Source: Planctomycetales bacterium 10988 (GTDB lineage Bacteria; Planctomycetota; Planctomycetia; Pirellulales; Pb10988). Taken from it: a DNA stretch of 64,000 bases. The notes beneath the pieces were generated by a model. The model saw only the letters and a list, made by a program, of their open reading frames with translations. It ran no database searches and was not told the origin of the DNA. Position numbers and translations under genes: made by a program. Positions 51,526 through 60,565 of the stretch are shown in pieces. Each line of letters begins with the position of its first letter. Within the stretch, counting starts at the first letter, position 1. The stretch is taken from assembly GCA_009664345.1 (NCBI GenBank), contig CP043547.1, positions 4,926,709-4,990,708 on the forward strand, given 5' to 3'.

Positions 51526-52941
51526 ATGCAAGAACTTCCTATCTTAAATCTTCAGGATAAACCTGCTCCTACGCTTGCTGCGAATGCCGGTGAGTGTCGC
51601 GGGCGGTATGCTTTCGTAAGTCTCGGGTGTCCCAAAAACCTCGTCGATAGCGAACGGATGCTGGGGCTGTTGCAACTCGATGGTTATCAACTGGTCCAAG
51701 AACCGACCGATGCCGACTTTGTCATTGTGAATACTTGCGGCTTCATCGAGGCCGCTCGGCAAGAGTCGTATGCCACCATTCGCGAAATGGTCGAACTGAA
51801 AAAACAAGAAGTCATTCGCGGAGTGATTGTCTCTGGTTGTCTGCCAGAACGACAAAAAGAAGCGGTGCTGGAAGAAGTCCCCGAGATTGATTACCTTGTC
51901 GGGGTCTTTGGACGCGAGGAAGTGACCAAAGTCGCCGACCGTCTACTGGGCAATCTTGATGAACAACGGACCGTCTTCCGCCCGGCCCCCAGTCGTCCGC
52001 TCGATGACACCAACCGCTTCCGCGTAACCCCGAAACATTTCGCTTATCTCAAGGTCTCCGAAGGCTGCAATCGTACTTGTTCGTTCTGTGCCATTCCGAA
52101 AATGCGAGGGCAGCACTACAGCAAGCCGATGGAAGAGGTCCTCAAAGAGGCCACCCAACTCTCCCAAGATGGCGTTCGCGAACTCAATCTCGTCGCCCAA
52201 GACATGACCTATTACGGGATGGACCTCTATCGAAAACCGCGACTTGCCGAGCTTCTGCAAAAGTTGGAATCTGTCGATGGCGTGGAATGGATGCGGCTGC
52301 TTTATCTCTACCCACAATTTTTTACCGATGAACTGATTGATGTGATCGCTGCCAGCGAGAAAGTCTTGCCTTATCTCGATATGCCACTTCAACACATTAA
52401 TGACCAAATGCTCAAGCGGATGCGGCGGAAAGTCAATCGGTCGCAAACCGAAGAGTTACTGGGAAAACTTCGCGAACGCATCCCCAATCTGGTCATGCGA
52501 ACGACCTTCATTACCGGATTCCCTGGCGAAACGGACGCTCAATTTGAAGAGTTGATGCACTTTGTGGAAGAACAACGCTTCGAGCGATTAGGTGTCTTTA
52601 CCTACTCAATCGAGCCGGGCACGCCTGCCGCTGAGATGGATGGCCATCTCCCTGATGAGGTGAAAGAGGCCCGCCGAGAAGCCTTGATGGCCGTGCAACA
52701 AGCGAATGCCTTCGAATGGAATGATGCTCAAGTCGGCAAAGTCCTTGACGTCTTGATCGATCAACCTGTTGCCGATCAGCAAGGGGCTTACATCGGTCGC
52801 ACGTTTGCGGATGCCCCTGATATCGATTCGGTCGTCTATGTCACCGGGGAAGACTTGAAGGCGGGGCAGATTGTCCCTTGTGAAATTGTTCAGCCTTATG
52901 ATTACGATCTGGTCGGCGTTGCCGTCGGGGAGCCTCGATAA
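51526..52941 (+). CDS. rimO: Ribosomal protein S12 methylthiotransferase
   Basis: 471 residues. The N-terminal MTTase domain provides three cysteines for one [4Fe-4S] cluster (VSLGCPKNLVDSE, NTCGFIEAA, SGCLPERQ). The radical-SAM domain has CNRTCSFCAIP (about residue 183), which binds the second cluster. A TRAM domain (about 405-471) binds the target. The enzyme methylthiolates Asp88 of S12. SLGCPKNLVDSE and the IEPGTPAAEM motif separate RimO from MiaB. The first 25 residues are a variable extension. Palindrome copies begin four bases after its stop. Confidence 0.95.
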   Translation: MQELPILNLQDKPAPTLAANAGECRGRYAFVSLGCPKNLVDSERMLGLLQLDGYQLVQEPTDADFVIVNTCGFIEAARQESYATIREMVELKKQEVIRGVIVSGCLPERQKEAVLEEVPEIDYLVGVFGREEVTKVADRLLGNLDEQRTVFRPAPSRPLDDTNRFRVTPKHFAYLKVSEGCNRTCSFCAIPKMRGQHYSKPMEEVLKEATQLSQDGVRELNLVAQDMTYYGMDLYRKPRLAELLQKLESVDGVEWMRLLYLYPQFFTDELIDVIAASEKVLPYLDMPLQHINDQMLKRMRRKVNRSQTEELLGKLRERIPNLVMRTTFITGFPGETDAQFEELMHFVEEQRFERLGVFTYSIEPGTPAAEMDGHLPDEVKEARREALMAVQQANAFEWNDAQVGKVLDVLIDQPVADQQGAYIGRTFADAPDIDSVVYVTGEDLKAGQIVPCEIVQPYDYDLVGVAVGEPR

Positions 52942-52944
52942 GGC

Positions 52945-52984
52945 AAAAACCGATTTTTGCGTTCAATCTTAAAAAGTAGTTTTT
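52945..52984. repeat. Paired palindrome element between rimO and pgsA
   Basis: AAAAACCGATTTTT (52945-52958) and AAAAAGTAGTTTTT (52971-52984) start 26 bases apart, with TTCAAT in the linker. The arms can pair at about 12 of 14 positions. It is in the position of a rimO terminator, only four bases after its stop, but also only 33 bases before the pgsA start. Confidence 0.65.
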
Positions 52985-53016
52985 GGGTTAATCCTTCTCT
53001 TCTGTTCGGTTCGCTA

Positions 53017-53670
53017 ATGGAATCCACTACCTCGCCCCCGCCTGCAAGGCCAACGCTCTCCAAAGAGATTTGGACACTACCGAACAAAATCACTTTCGCC
53101 CGCTTCCTTCTTTCCCTCGTTGTCTTCGCATTGTTGGAGCCGGGTTGGTACTTAGCGGCGGCGATCTGTTTTATTATTGCTGCTGGAACGGATTGGCTGG
53201 ATGGGTATTATGCCCGCAAGTATCAATTGGTTTCCGTTGTGGGGCGAATCCTTGATCCCTTCGTCGATAAGCTCCTGGTTTGTGGGACTTTTATCTATTT
53301 AGGGGCCATCGCGGAGTCCGGGGTTACTGCTTGGATGGTGGTGGCGATCGTTGCCCGAGAGATGCTCGTCACGGTCATTCGCAGCTTCCTGGAACAACAC
53401 GGTGCGGATTTTTCCGCGAAATTCTGGGGCAAAGCGAAGATGCTGCTGCAAAGTATCGCGATTCCGTGGTGCCTGTTCGGCCTCTCGCTGGTGCATTCTT
53501 ATTCAGACGAAACGGCCCCTTCCTGGACTGAAGCTTTTCTGTGGGGTCGCACGATTGTCGTCTGGCTCACGGTGCTGATCACGATCTATTCCGGCTGGCT
53601 TTATGTGCAAATGGCCTATCGCTGGCTCCAAGTCACCCCGGAAATTTCAGACGAAAAAGAGAGCGACTAA
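53017..53670 (+). CDS. pgsA: CDP-diacylglycerol--glycerol-3-phosphate 3-phosphatidyltransferase
   Basis: 217 residues from the ATG at 53017 (MESTTSPPPARPTLSKEIWTLPNKITFARFLL); the frame is open 20 codons further upstream. The CDP-alcohol phosphatidyltransferase signature is complete (DG-x2-AR-x8-G-x3-D-x3-D, beginning WLDGYYARKY and ending RILDPFVDK), and about six membrane helices are expected. It makes phosphatidylglycerol phosphate, the first committed step to phosphatidylglycerol and cardiolipin. TLPNKITFARF at the N-terminus is typical of PgsA. The gene converges on larC, with the two stop codons overlapping by four bases. Confidence 0.92.
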   Translation: MESTTSPPPARPTLSKEIWTLPNKITFARFLLSLVVFALLEPGWYLAAAICFIIAAGTDWLDGYYARKYQLVSVVGRILDPFVDKLLVCGTFIYLGAIAESGVTAWMVVAIVAREMLVTVIRSFLEQHGADFSAKFWGKAKMLLQSIAIPWCLFGLSLVHSYSDETAPSWTEAFLWGRTIVVWLTVLITIYSGWLYVQMAYRWLQVTPEISDEKESD

Positions 53671-54866
53671 GCGGGACCGGCCTTTGCTTGTTGCTGAACA
53701 GCGAAGGCTTGATGGACGGCTTCATAAACTTCCGGCAGAGGCAACTTTTGTGAGTCCGCTACCTGACGGCAGGCTTCATATTCAGGGCTAAAACGTTCGC
53801 TTCCATCGGGCAACTTAGCAACTTTTCCAGTGATGGTTCCCCAAGAAGTTTTTACCTCCACCGCTTCCCGTTGCAGTTTCTTCCGCTGCACTGCTTGCCG
53901 ACGGATGCCCAACGCGGTCGTTTCTCGAAAGAGAATTCCCTCTAACGTCGCGATCTTTTCGCGTTCGCAGAGGACCGTCAATTGAACGCCAGGCCGACCT
54001 TTTTTCATTTGAATCGGTGTGGTGAAGACATCAAGGGCCCCTTGCTCGTGCAGCTTTTCCGTGCAATGGCCGATGAGTTCGCCGGAAAGATCATCGAGGT
54101 TCGTTTCCAAGAGCCAAACGGTTTCCAATTCGGCGAGGTTGCCAACTTCTTCCAGCTCTCCTAAGAAGATTCGAAGTAAGTTCGGCTGCTCGGTCAGCTC
54201 TCGTGTCCCTGCTCCGTAGCCGATTTTATCAATCCGCATCGAAGGAACCGGGCCGTAAGCATCGACCAACTCCGCCAAGATCGCCGCTCCGGTTGGCGTG
54301 GTCAGCTCGGCTTTCACGGAAGATTGTTCAAGCGGGATGCCTTGCAAAAGTTCCGCCGTCGCCGGTGCTGGCACGCTGCAACGCCCGTGAGCGATCTCGA
54401 CAAAGCCGGAACCCGTCGGCACCGGTGAAGCCACCCAACGTTCGATCCCCGACAAATCCCAAGCGATCGCAAACCCGACGATATCGACAATCGAATCCAC
54501 CGCCCCGACTTCGTGGAAATGCACCTTTTGCAACGTGGTACCGTGAACTTTGGCCTCAGCCACGGCGATCCGGTGAAAGATTCGCTTCGCCATCTCGCGT
54601 TGCCGCTCGGTCAAGTCGCCTTGGTCGATCATGGCTTCGATATGATGCAAATGGCGGTGTTTGTGCTCCGGCTCATGCTCGACCGTCAGGTGGGAAGCAC
54701 GAAATCCCTTACGCTTGACTTCCTCGAGCGACAATTGAACGCCGGGCAAGCCGAGCGACTGGATGCCGACTTGCAAAGCATCAAGGGGAACTCCAAGATC
54801 GATCAACGCGGCTAGGGTCATATCCCCACTGATTCCACTTGCACAATCGAGATAGGCCGTTCGCAT
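53667..54866 (-). CDS. larC: Nickel-pincer cofactor biosynthesis protein LarC
   Basis: 399 residues from the ATG giving MRTAYLDCASGISGDMTLAALIDLG. It has the His-rich metal region EHEPEHKHRHLHHIEAM (about 65-80), VHFHEVGAVDSIVDIVG and VPAPATAELLQGIPL in the N-domain, and ETNLDDLSGELIGH with the CTP-binding C-domain from about residue 255. LarC inserts nickel into the pyridinium dithiocarboxylate mononucleotide cofactor of lactate racemase and related LarA enzymes. Both halves are in one uninterrupted frame here. No larA, larB or larE lies in the window, so cofactor synthesis must be scattered or this copy serves another LarA homologue. Confidence 0.93.
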   Translation of the reverse strand: MRTAYLDCASGISGDMTLAALIDLGVPLDALQVGIQSLGLPGVQLSLEEVKRKGFRASHLTVEHEPEHKHRHLHHIEAMIDQGDLTERQREMAKRIFHRIAVAEAKVHGTTLQKVHFHEVGAVDSIVDIVGFAIAWDLSGIERWVASPVPTGSGFVEIAHGRCSVPAPATAELLQGIPLEQSSVKAELTTPTGAAILAELVDAYGPVPSMRIDKIGYGAGTRELTEQPNLLRIFLGELEEVGNLAELETVWLLETNLDDLSGELIGHCTEKLHEQGALDVFTTPIQMKKGRPGVQLTVLCEREKIATLEGILFRETTALGIRRQAVQRKKLQREAVEVKTSWGTITGKVAKLPDGSERFSPEYEACRQVADSQKLPLPEVYEAVHQAFAVQQQAKAGPA

Positions 54867-55050
54867 GCTTCCGCCTTCTTTGCCTGATATGATAGGGTTT
54901 GTGATCAAAAGTTTCTTAGATGAAAACTAAATTGTAGATCGCTTGCCGAAAGAAACAATGCCCGCTGGTAGCATCTTGAACAGATAGCTTTACAATAGAG
55001 ATTGAATCCTCTCATCCGCTAAAAATCGGGTTCAAACAGAGATTAGTTTT

Positions 55051-55872
55051 TTGGATACTACCTTTTTATTCGAGTCACCCCCGGACTCTCCTTCCTTCGA
55101 AACCTTCCCGACTCTCCTGTGTCGAAATCTTGTCAAGGAATATGTTTCCGTCTTACCAGAGGTGCATTCCTTCCTCGAAACGATGGCAGGCCAACAGAAG
55201 CCGGCGAAGGTGAAATCGCTCCACTTCCAAGCTTTGCAATTTACGCCTAGCTTGCCGGGGTCCGCACCGATTCGCGGTCTGTGGGAAGCCGGGGGATATC
55301 GACTGACGGCGGCCTACCAAACCTCGATCGCCTATCAAACCGGCTATCACTTCCACTTGGAAGAAGCGGGCCTTCCGGACCTTTACATAAGTGAACGACC
55401 TGCCTGGTCGCTGCCATTTCGGCAACGTCGATTGGTGGAAAGGCTTCTCAGAACGAAACGACGGGAGTTAAAAAACGCCGCCTTGCAAGGAATCTCCGCT
55501 TGGCAGGAGCAGACCGAAGCGGCTCGGGATTCTCTCCTTCGGCAAGCCATCAAGACTTTTACAAGCCTGCCCTGGCGACCAGTTCGCAGGAAAGAGATCC
55601 TTGCGATTGCCGACGAAGACCAACACCTGGCTTGGCAACTTCTCTTTGGTTATCGGCCCGAAGCGATTCGGTTTAGCTTTCCAGAAGGAGTGGGCGACGA
55701 ACAAGCTTTTATTCAAAAGTACTTTTTAAAAGAAGTCCCCGATCCGCTGGAGTGCTCCAAGAAACTTTGGGCGAGTGAACTTTGTTCCGTTCCGGCACCG
55801 GTGCGACTGGCACAAGGGGGGAAAACGGGAACCATCGAATGGCCCTATACCCGATTGATTCTCGAAAAATAA
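55051..55872 (+). CDS. Hypothetical protein
   Basis: 273 residues from a TTG start; a later start is possible because no ribosome binding site is clear. It has no signal peptide or membrane segment. The sequence is of mixed composition with Arg-rich helices near residues 120-150 (RQRRLVERLLRTKRRELKNAAL). I do not recognise it. One palindrome copy lies within the gene (55715-55727) and another overlaps its stop codon (55871-55884). Confidence 0.6.
   Translation: MDTTFLFESPPDSPSFETFPTLLCRNLVKEYVSVLPEVHSFLETMAGQQKPAKVKSLHFQALQFTPSLPGSAPIRGLWEAGGYRLTAAYQTSIAYQTGYHFHLEEAGLPDLYISERPAWSLPFRQRRLVERLLRTKRRELKNAALQGISAWQEQTEAARDSLLRQAIKTFTSLPWRPVRRKEILAIADEDQHLAWQLLFGYRPEAIRFSFPEGVGDEQAFIQKYFLKEVPDPLECSKKLWASELCSVPAPVRLAQGGKTGTIEWPYTRLILEK
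55715..55727. repeat. Dispersed palindrome copy inside the hypothetical gene
   Basis: AAAAGTACTTTTT is read in frame as Gln-Lys-Tyr-Phe-Leu. Confidence 0.65.
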
Positions 55873-55884
55873 AAAGTGCTTTTT
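55871..55884. repeat. Dispersed palindrome copy overlapping a stop codon
   Basis: AAAAAGTGCTTTTT begins within the TAA stop (55870-55872) of the preceding gene. It lies 27 bases before the end of the convergent deacetylase gene, a position suited to terminating both. Confidence 0.7.
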
Positions 55885-55910
55885 GTATTGATTCGGTTGT
55901 TTCTTAAAAG

Positions 55911-56714
55911 TTAGCTTGACTTGTCGGCTTCTCCGAGGTCTTTTTCGTCAGGTGATTCTGGACCTTCGGCAGGAAGTTTGATCTCGCCGCGGATTACGAA
56001 CTTCATCAAGTCATGCGTTCCGATCGTTCCCGGCGAGACGAAAATCTCTCCAGCTTGATAGCCGGCGGTCATGCCGTGGCTCATGTTGAAGGCTTTGACA
56101 CGTTCGAAAATATGCTGTTTTTCCGGGGGAAACTGCGTTTCATAACAGCGAATCGATTCGAGTTTCTGCTCGAGGGTATCGCTGATATCCATGACAAACT
56201 TGGAGCCGACCTCGGGGAGTTCCAACGCCCGAAACGCGAGCGTGTAATACAATTGGGCAGAGATCGTATGCACGGGAAGATGATCGAAGTGGGCATCCCA
56301 TTTCGTCAATCGCGAATAAAAAATCCCGGCGTCGGTGATTTGCATGGCTTGCCAGTGATCCGGAGAAGCAAGCGGGGTCTTCTCACCGAATCCCAAAACC
56401 AGTTTTGGACGATACTTGCGAAACTCTTTTCCCAATTGAACGCGATGTTCAAACGAATCGAACAAGCGGCGGTTCGGCATATCGAGCGTTACCCGAATTT
56501 GCACGCCTAACACTTCCGCGGCTTTCTTCGCTTCTGCCAAGCGAATTTCCGGATCGGGGCAACGCGGGGTCGGCTCTCCGTTGGTCAAGTCGATGATCCC
56601 TACCTTGTAGCCCAATTTGACGAGCTTGGCCAACGTTCCGCCGCAGGCGATTTCGACATCATCGGGGTGGGCACCAACGGCAATCACATCGAGTTGGGGA
56701 TAAGCATCACTCAT
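55911..56714 (-). CDS. PIG-L family deacetylase, BshB1-like
   Basis: 267 residues from the ATG at 56714 ([27 protein letters not shown]), with GGAAGG upstream. AHPDDVE near residue 15 supplies the catalytic Asp and zinc ligands of LmbE/PIG-L enzymes. [30 protein letters not shown] and [23 protein letters not shown] resemble BshB1, which deacetylates N-acetylglucosaminyl-malate in bacillithiol synthesis. No bshA or bshC is nearby. It could act on another N-acetylglucosamine conjugate. Confidence 0.85.
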   Translation of the reverse strand: MSDAYPQLDVIAVGAHPDDVEIACGGTLAKLVKLGYKVGIIDLTNGEPTPRCPDPEIRLAEAKKAAEVLGVQIRVTLDMPNRRLFDSFEHRVQLGKEFRKYRPKLVLGFGEKTPLASPDHWQAMQITDAGIFYSRLTKWDAHFDHLPVHTISAQLYYTLAFRALELPEVGSKFVMDISDTLEQKLESIRCYETQFPPEKQHIFERVKAFNMSHGMTAGYQAGEIFVSPGTIGTHDLMKFVIRGEIKLPAEGPESPDEKDLGEADKSS

Positions 56715-56795
56715 CGAGGAACCTTCCAAAAGAATTGCTGAAAAAAGGCCGGCAAGACACCTGGCCAGGGAGGAGCTAGCGAACGTGTAATATGC

Positions 56796-58031
56796 CTAAC
56801 TTCGTCTGATAAGGGAAACCAAGAAGGTCGGATTGCTCGCTTCGAAGCGAATTCGCTCCAACTGCAAAACGCCTCGGGAATGCTGCATCATCCAGACATT
56901 CGGCTCGCAATTGATCTCTTGAGCGAAACGATTCACAGCGGCCAGCCCTTCGATCGATCCCAAATTCACCACCAAACGGCCTTCGGGTTGCAGTCGTTGA
57001 TAGGCCAAATCGATGAGGCGTTCTACTTGACGACCTAGCCCGCCGATGAAAATACAATCGGGATCGGGGAGATTTTGCCAAGCCTCCGGGGCACTGCCCA
57101 GCACAGCGGTCAGGTTGGTGACGCCAAACTTCTCAGCATTGGCTTGAATGATCTGATGGTCTTCCGGGTCCATTTCGATGGCAAAAACTTTCCCTTTCGA
57201 AGCAACTTGGGCCGCTTCGATACTGACCGCTCCGCTGCCTGCGCCGACATCCCATACGATACTCTCTGGGCCCAGGTCCAATTCCGCCAAGGCCCAAGCA
57301 CGAACTTCCGCCGGGGTCAACAATCCCCGTTTAGGCTTCGTCTGCAAGAACACTTCATCGGGATTCCCGAAAAGACGCTGACCGATTTTGTCACTAGGTC
57401 GATCAGGAACAGAGGGCTTCCGCAACAGAATCATGCAATTCAGCGGAGCGAAGTCCATCCCGGCGATTTCTTCCAGAGCTCCTTGCGTTACCCGCTCATC
57501 GGGAGAGCCGAGGTTCTCGCAAACATAGCCGTGGAAATAATCGATCCCTCGGTGCAAGAGGGCGCGGGCAACATGGGCAGGGGTAAGTTGATCGGTGGTA
57601 AAAAGCCCCACCTTTTCGGCAATGCGAATCCGTTCGAGGACCACTTCCAACGGACGAGTCGCCAAGTTGCTCAGATAAGCCTCATCCCAACTTTCCTTCA
57701 CCCGAGCAAAGGCAAGCTGCATCGTACTGACATGAGGAACAACTTCAAAACGCTCTTTCCCCAGGCGTTCGCAGAGATAACGGGCAAAACCATAAAAGAG
57801 AGGGTCGCCGGAAGCCAACACGACCACCCGGCCGGCAGCGGTGGATTCAAGCAGTTCGATAATTTCTTCCAGATTGTCCCCGGCTTCGATCCGCTGCTGT
57901 TCAGCTCGACCCGGTTCGGAAATAAGAGCTAAGGTCGATTCCGCCCCGACCAAGAGGTCCGCGGAAAGAACTAGACGTTGGGCTTGTTCGGTCAAACCTT
58001 CCAAGCCCTCAACGCCGATGCCGATAATCAT
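56796..58031 (-). CDS. cobL: Precorrin-6Y C5,15-methyltransferase (decarboxylating), CbiE-CbiT fusion
   Basis: 411 residues from the ATG at 58031 (MIIGIGVEGLEGLTEQAQRLVL); 50 further open codons upstream have no family similarity. The N-terminal CbiE-type tetrapyrrole methylase domain (1 to about 205) has VVLASGDPLFYGFARYL and VPHVSTMQLAFARV. The C-terminal CbiT-type SAM methyltransferase (about 215-400) has GLLTPAEVRAWALAEL and VWDVGAGSGAVSIEAAQ. The fused protein methylates C5 and C15 and decarboxylates the acetate at C12 of the corrin ring in cobalamin synthesis. No other cob/cbi gene is in the window. Confidence 0.93.
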   Translation of the reverse strand: MIIGIGVEGLEGLTEQAQRLVLSADLLVGAESTLALISEPGRAEQQRIEAGDNLEEIIELLESTAAGRVVVLASGDPLFYGFARYLCERLGKERFEVVPHVSTMQLAFARVKESWDEAYLSNLATRPLEVVLERIRIAEKVGLFTTDQLTPAHVARALLHRGIDYFHGYVCENLGSPDERVTQGALEEIAGMDFAPLNCMILLRKPSVPDRPSDKIGQRLFGNPDEVFLQTKPKRGLLTPAEVRAWALAELDLGPESIVWDVGAGSGAVSIEAAQVASKGKVFAIEMDPEDHQIIQANAEKFGVTNLTAVLGSAPEAWQNLPDPDCIFIGGLGRQVERLIDLAYQRLQPEGRLVVNLGSIEGLAAVNRFAQEINCEPNVWMMQHSRGVLQLERIRFEASNPTFLVSLIRRS

Positions 58032-58204
58032 GATTTTTCGCGAAGATGCCGCCAAGGGAGAACTCTTTTCGCACAGGAATCGAAAAACAAACCTACATTC
58101 AAAACGACCTCCAACCGTATCTGTTGGAGGATTCGTCTTGGGATTGGGTGAATTGTAGGCAAGTTCCCCCTCGGGAAGCAAGGTACGGAAGAGTTGCCGA
58201 TTCG

Positions 58205-59368
58205 CTACTTCTTCTTATTTTTCGCGTTAGGATTTTTGTCTTTTTCGTCTTCATCCTTCGGCTTGGCCGGCGGAACATCGACCACACGGTAAGTGCTGTT
58301 GTGGGCCAAGGCAATGTCTCGCAGATCGCGTTCCGCCCTGGCATCTTTCCTTCGCTTTTGAATAAACACGGTATGAACCGGGACTTCGTACGCAGTATTC
58401 ATAAGGTACTGCTTCGTCCCATCGGTGAATCTTCCATCCGTCAAGATGAAGATCGCATCCGGCCGCAAATCAAGAGCCATCTTTACCGATTCGAGGGCCT
58501 TCGTTTTGAGAATCGTCTCGGCTCGCTCAATCCAATTGGACAGTCGGCGAATATGCACATCCGAGGCGTGGACCATATCTGGGGCGGTATCCGGATAATA
58601 AAGTGGATAAGGTTTATCCGAGAAGAAAATGACATAGAATCGCTGCTCGCGATCGAGCTTTGAAACAGACTGCAACAACTCCGTGCGGGCCATTTCAAAC
58701 ATCTCTTTGTTCATACTTTTGGAATTATCGACCAAATAAACAAAGCGTTTCCCTTCGGTCCGAATCCCGAAGAAACTCGCAGCGACTCCGGAGCCTTCGC
58801 CAGGTCGTTGTCCGGCATCGAGCAAACTCTGATCGAACCCATCAAGCCCGACTTCGAGCGTGGCAATTTCTTCGGCATGGAGCGAATCCATCCCACTTCG
58901 AAGAAGATTCTGTGCGGAAAACTGTTGGCTCATCATTTCCAGAGACTGAATCGCTTCCTCTTCCACTACCTCCAGATCAAGCTCAACCTCCGGCATCGTT
59001 ACCATCGGATCGATTTCGTTACGGTCGTTGGAAGAGAGAATGCTCAGATTCTGTTCTTCCTTCGGCATCGAAAGCGTCAAGAAAGCCAACAGAAACACAA
59101 TCACCAAATGCATCAACGCCGACAAAGAATAAGAAGAGAGGTCTTTGACAGGTAAAAAATGCTTCCAATAGGAGAGAGACATCGGTTCGGGATCGGGTTC
59201 CTCGACTGGGTCATGGACAACCGCCGGTTGAGCGAGTTGCTGTGGTCCCTTATTCTGGGAAAGGGGACGAGCAACAAGGGGCGGACCGGAAACCCCTGGA
59301 TGGGGAGTTGGATTTGGCTGTCGATTTCCCACCACCGAAGAAGGGTGAGAAGATGTGGCTGAAGACAT
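58205..59368 (-). CDS. Membrane-anchored VWA domain protein
   Basis: 387 residues. A proline-rich cytoplasmic N-terminus (1-70) is followed by one membrane helix (about 80-100, LSALMHLVIVFLLAFLTLSM) and an acidic region. The von Willebrand A domain (about 205-365) has the MIDAS motif VDNSKSMNKEM (DxSxS), AIFILTDGRFTDGT as the later Asp site, and a Thr in between. A lysine-rich tail ends the protein. Planctomycetes carry many such proteins, and the function is probably divalent-metal-dependent protein binding outside the cytoplasm. It has no clear operon partner. Confidence 0.85.
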   Translation of the reverse strand: MSSATSSHPSSVVGNRQPNPTPHPGVSGPPLVARPLSQNKGPQQLAQPAVVHDPVEEPDPEPMSLSYWKHFLPVKDLSSYSLSALMHLVIVFLLAFLTLSMPKEEQNLSILSSNDRNEIDPMVTMPEVELDLEVVEEEAIQSLEMMSQQFSAQNLLRSGMDSLHAEEIATLEVGLDGFDQSLLDAGQRPGEGSGVAASFFGIRTEGKRFVYLVDNSKSMNKEMFEMARTELLQSVSKLDREQRFYVIFFSDKPYPLYYPDTAPDMVHASDVHIRRLSNWIERAETILKTKALESVKMALDLRPDAIFILTDGRFTDGTKQYLMNTAYEVPVHTVFIQKRRKDARAERDLRDIALAHNSTYRVVDVPPAKPKDEDEKDKNPNAKNKKK

Positions 59369-59604
59369 AAATACTTACCTCATCGAGTTCCTAAAGGGGG
59401 GGAATTCGAAAGTGAACCTTATACGCGAGCGAAGCCTCCATCCTTTACTATGACAAATTTCTTTGAATATTCCAAGAATTTTCCAGATTCGAATCTACTT
59501 TCTCTTCCGTTTTCATCGTCCATTCGTCATCGGGAACATCAATAAGGACCTGATCGCCCTCATTCCTTGAACTTGCTCCCTACAATTCCCAGCAAATAAT
59601 CGAA

Positions 59605-60540
59605 ATGATTCCCAAGGCACCGATTGGATTTCTCAACCTCAACAAGCCCGCTGGCATGACTTCTCGGGATGCCATCAATCGGGTCCAGCGAGCCTTTCGC
59701 CCTCAAAAAATCAAAATCGGCCACGCCGGGACGCTCGATCCTTTGGCAACCGGAGTCCTCATGGTGGCGGTGGGCCGAGCCACGAGGCTGATCGCGGAAG
59801 TGCAAAACCAAACCAAAGTCTACAAAGCAGTTTTTAAACTAGGCTGCCAAAGTCCTACCGAGGACACCGAAGGCGAAGTAACGGAACTTGTCAATCCCCC
59901 GATTCCTTCCCAGGCCGAGCTTCAAGCTGCCTTAGAACAATGGACCGGCACCATTCAGCAAATTCCACCAGCTTTCTCAGCCCTAAAGGTCAATGGGAAA
60001 AGAGCTTATGACCTGGCAAGAAAAGGAAAACAGGTCGATTTAGAACCAAGGGAAGTGGAGATTAAGCAGCTGGTATTACTGAACTATCACTATCCCCGCT
60101 TTGAGGTGAAAGTCGAATGTAGTGCCGGAACGTACATTCGATCGTTAGGAAGGGATATCGCACAAACCCTTCAGACAGAATCGGTTATGATAAATTTGAT
60201 ACGCACGGCAATCGGGGATTTTCAGATTGAGAATTCGTTAGAATTGGCAAAGCAAACCAAGAAAGAATTTTGCGAGGCATTGGTCCCACCCATTGTCGCT
60301 CTTCCTCACTTAGAAAAGGTCAGTCTTCCTCAGGAGCAAACCCTGAAACTTCTTCAAGGACAAATCTTAAGTCGTTTTGAAAGAAGTGTTTCCGTTCAAA
60401 ACCCCGAGAAGCCTTTCGCTCTGATTACCCCGAAGTGCGAACTCCTCTCCATTGTTCAACAGCTTCGAAATGGAGACTGGAAAGCCGAAAGAAGCTTTGT
60501 TTCCGCCGTTGAGTATCAAGCGATGCAAGCTGTTTCTTGA
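59605..60540 (+). CDS. truB: tRNA pseudouridine(55) synthase
   Basis: 311 residues. It has GFLNLNKPAGMTSRDAINRVQRAF at the start, the catalytic motif GHAGTLDPLATGVL with Asp at about residue 45, AVFKLGCQSPTEDTEG, and CSAGTYIRSLGRDIAQTL near residue 175. It converts U55 to pseudouridine in the T-loop of tRNAs. It is full length. It is not linked to rbfA, rpsO or ribF, its usual partners in other phyla. Confidence 0.95.
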   Translation: MIPKAPIGFLNLNKPAGMTSRDAINRVQRAFRPQKIKIGHAGTLDPLATGVLMVAVGRATRLIAEVQNQTKVYKAVFKLGCQSPTEDTEGEVTELVNPPIPSQAELQAALEQWTGTIQQIPPAFSALKVNGKRAYDLARKGKQVDLEPREVEIKQLVLLNYHYPRFEVKVECSAGTYIRSLGRDIAQTLQTESVMINLIRTAIGDFQIENSLELAKQTKKEFCEALVPPIVALPHLEKVSLPQEQTLKLLQGQILSRFERSVSVQNPEKPFALITPKCELLSIVQQLRNGDWKAERSFVSAVEYQAMQAVS

Positions 60541-60565
60541 TCAACGTTTAGAACCAAATAAGATT

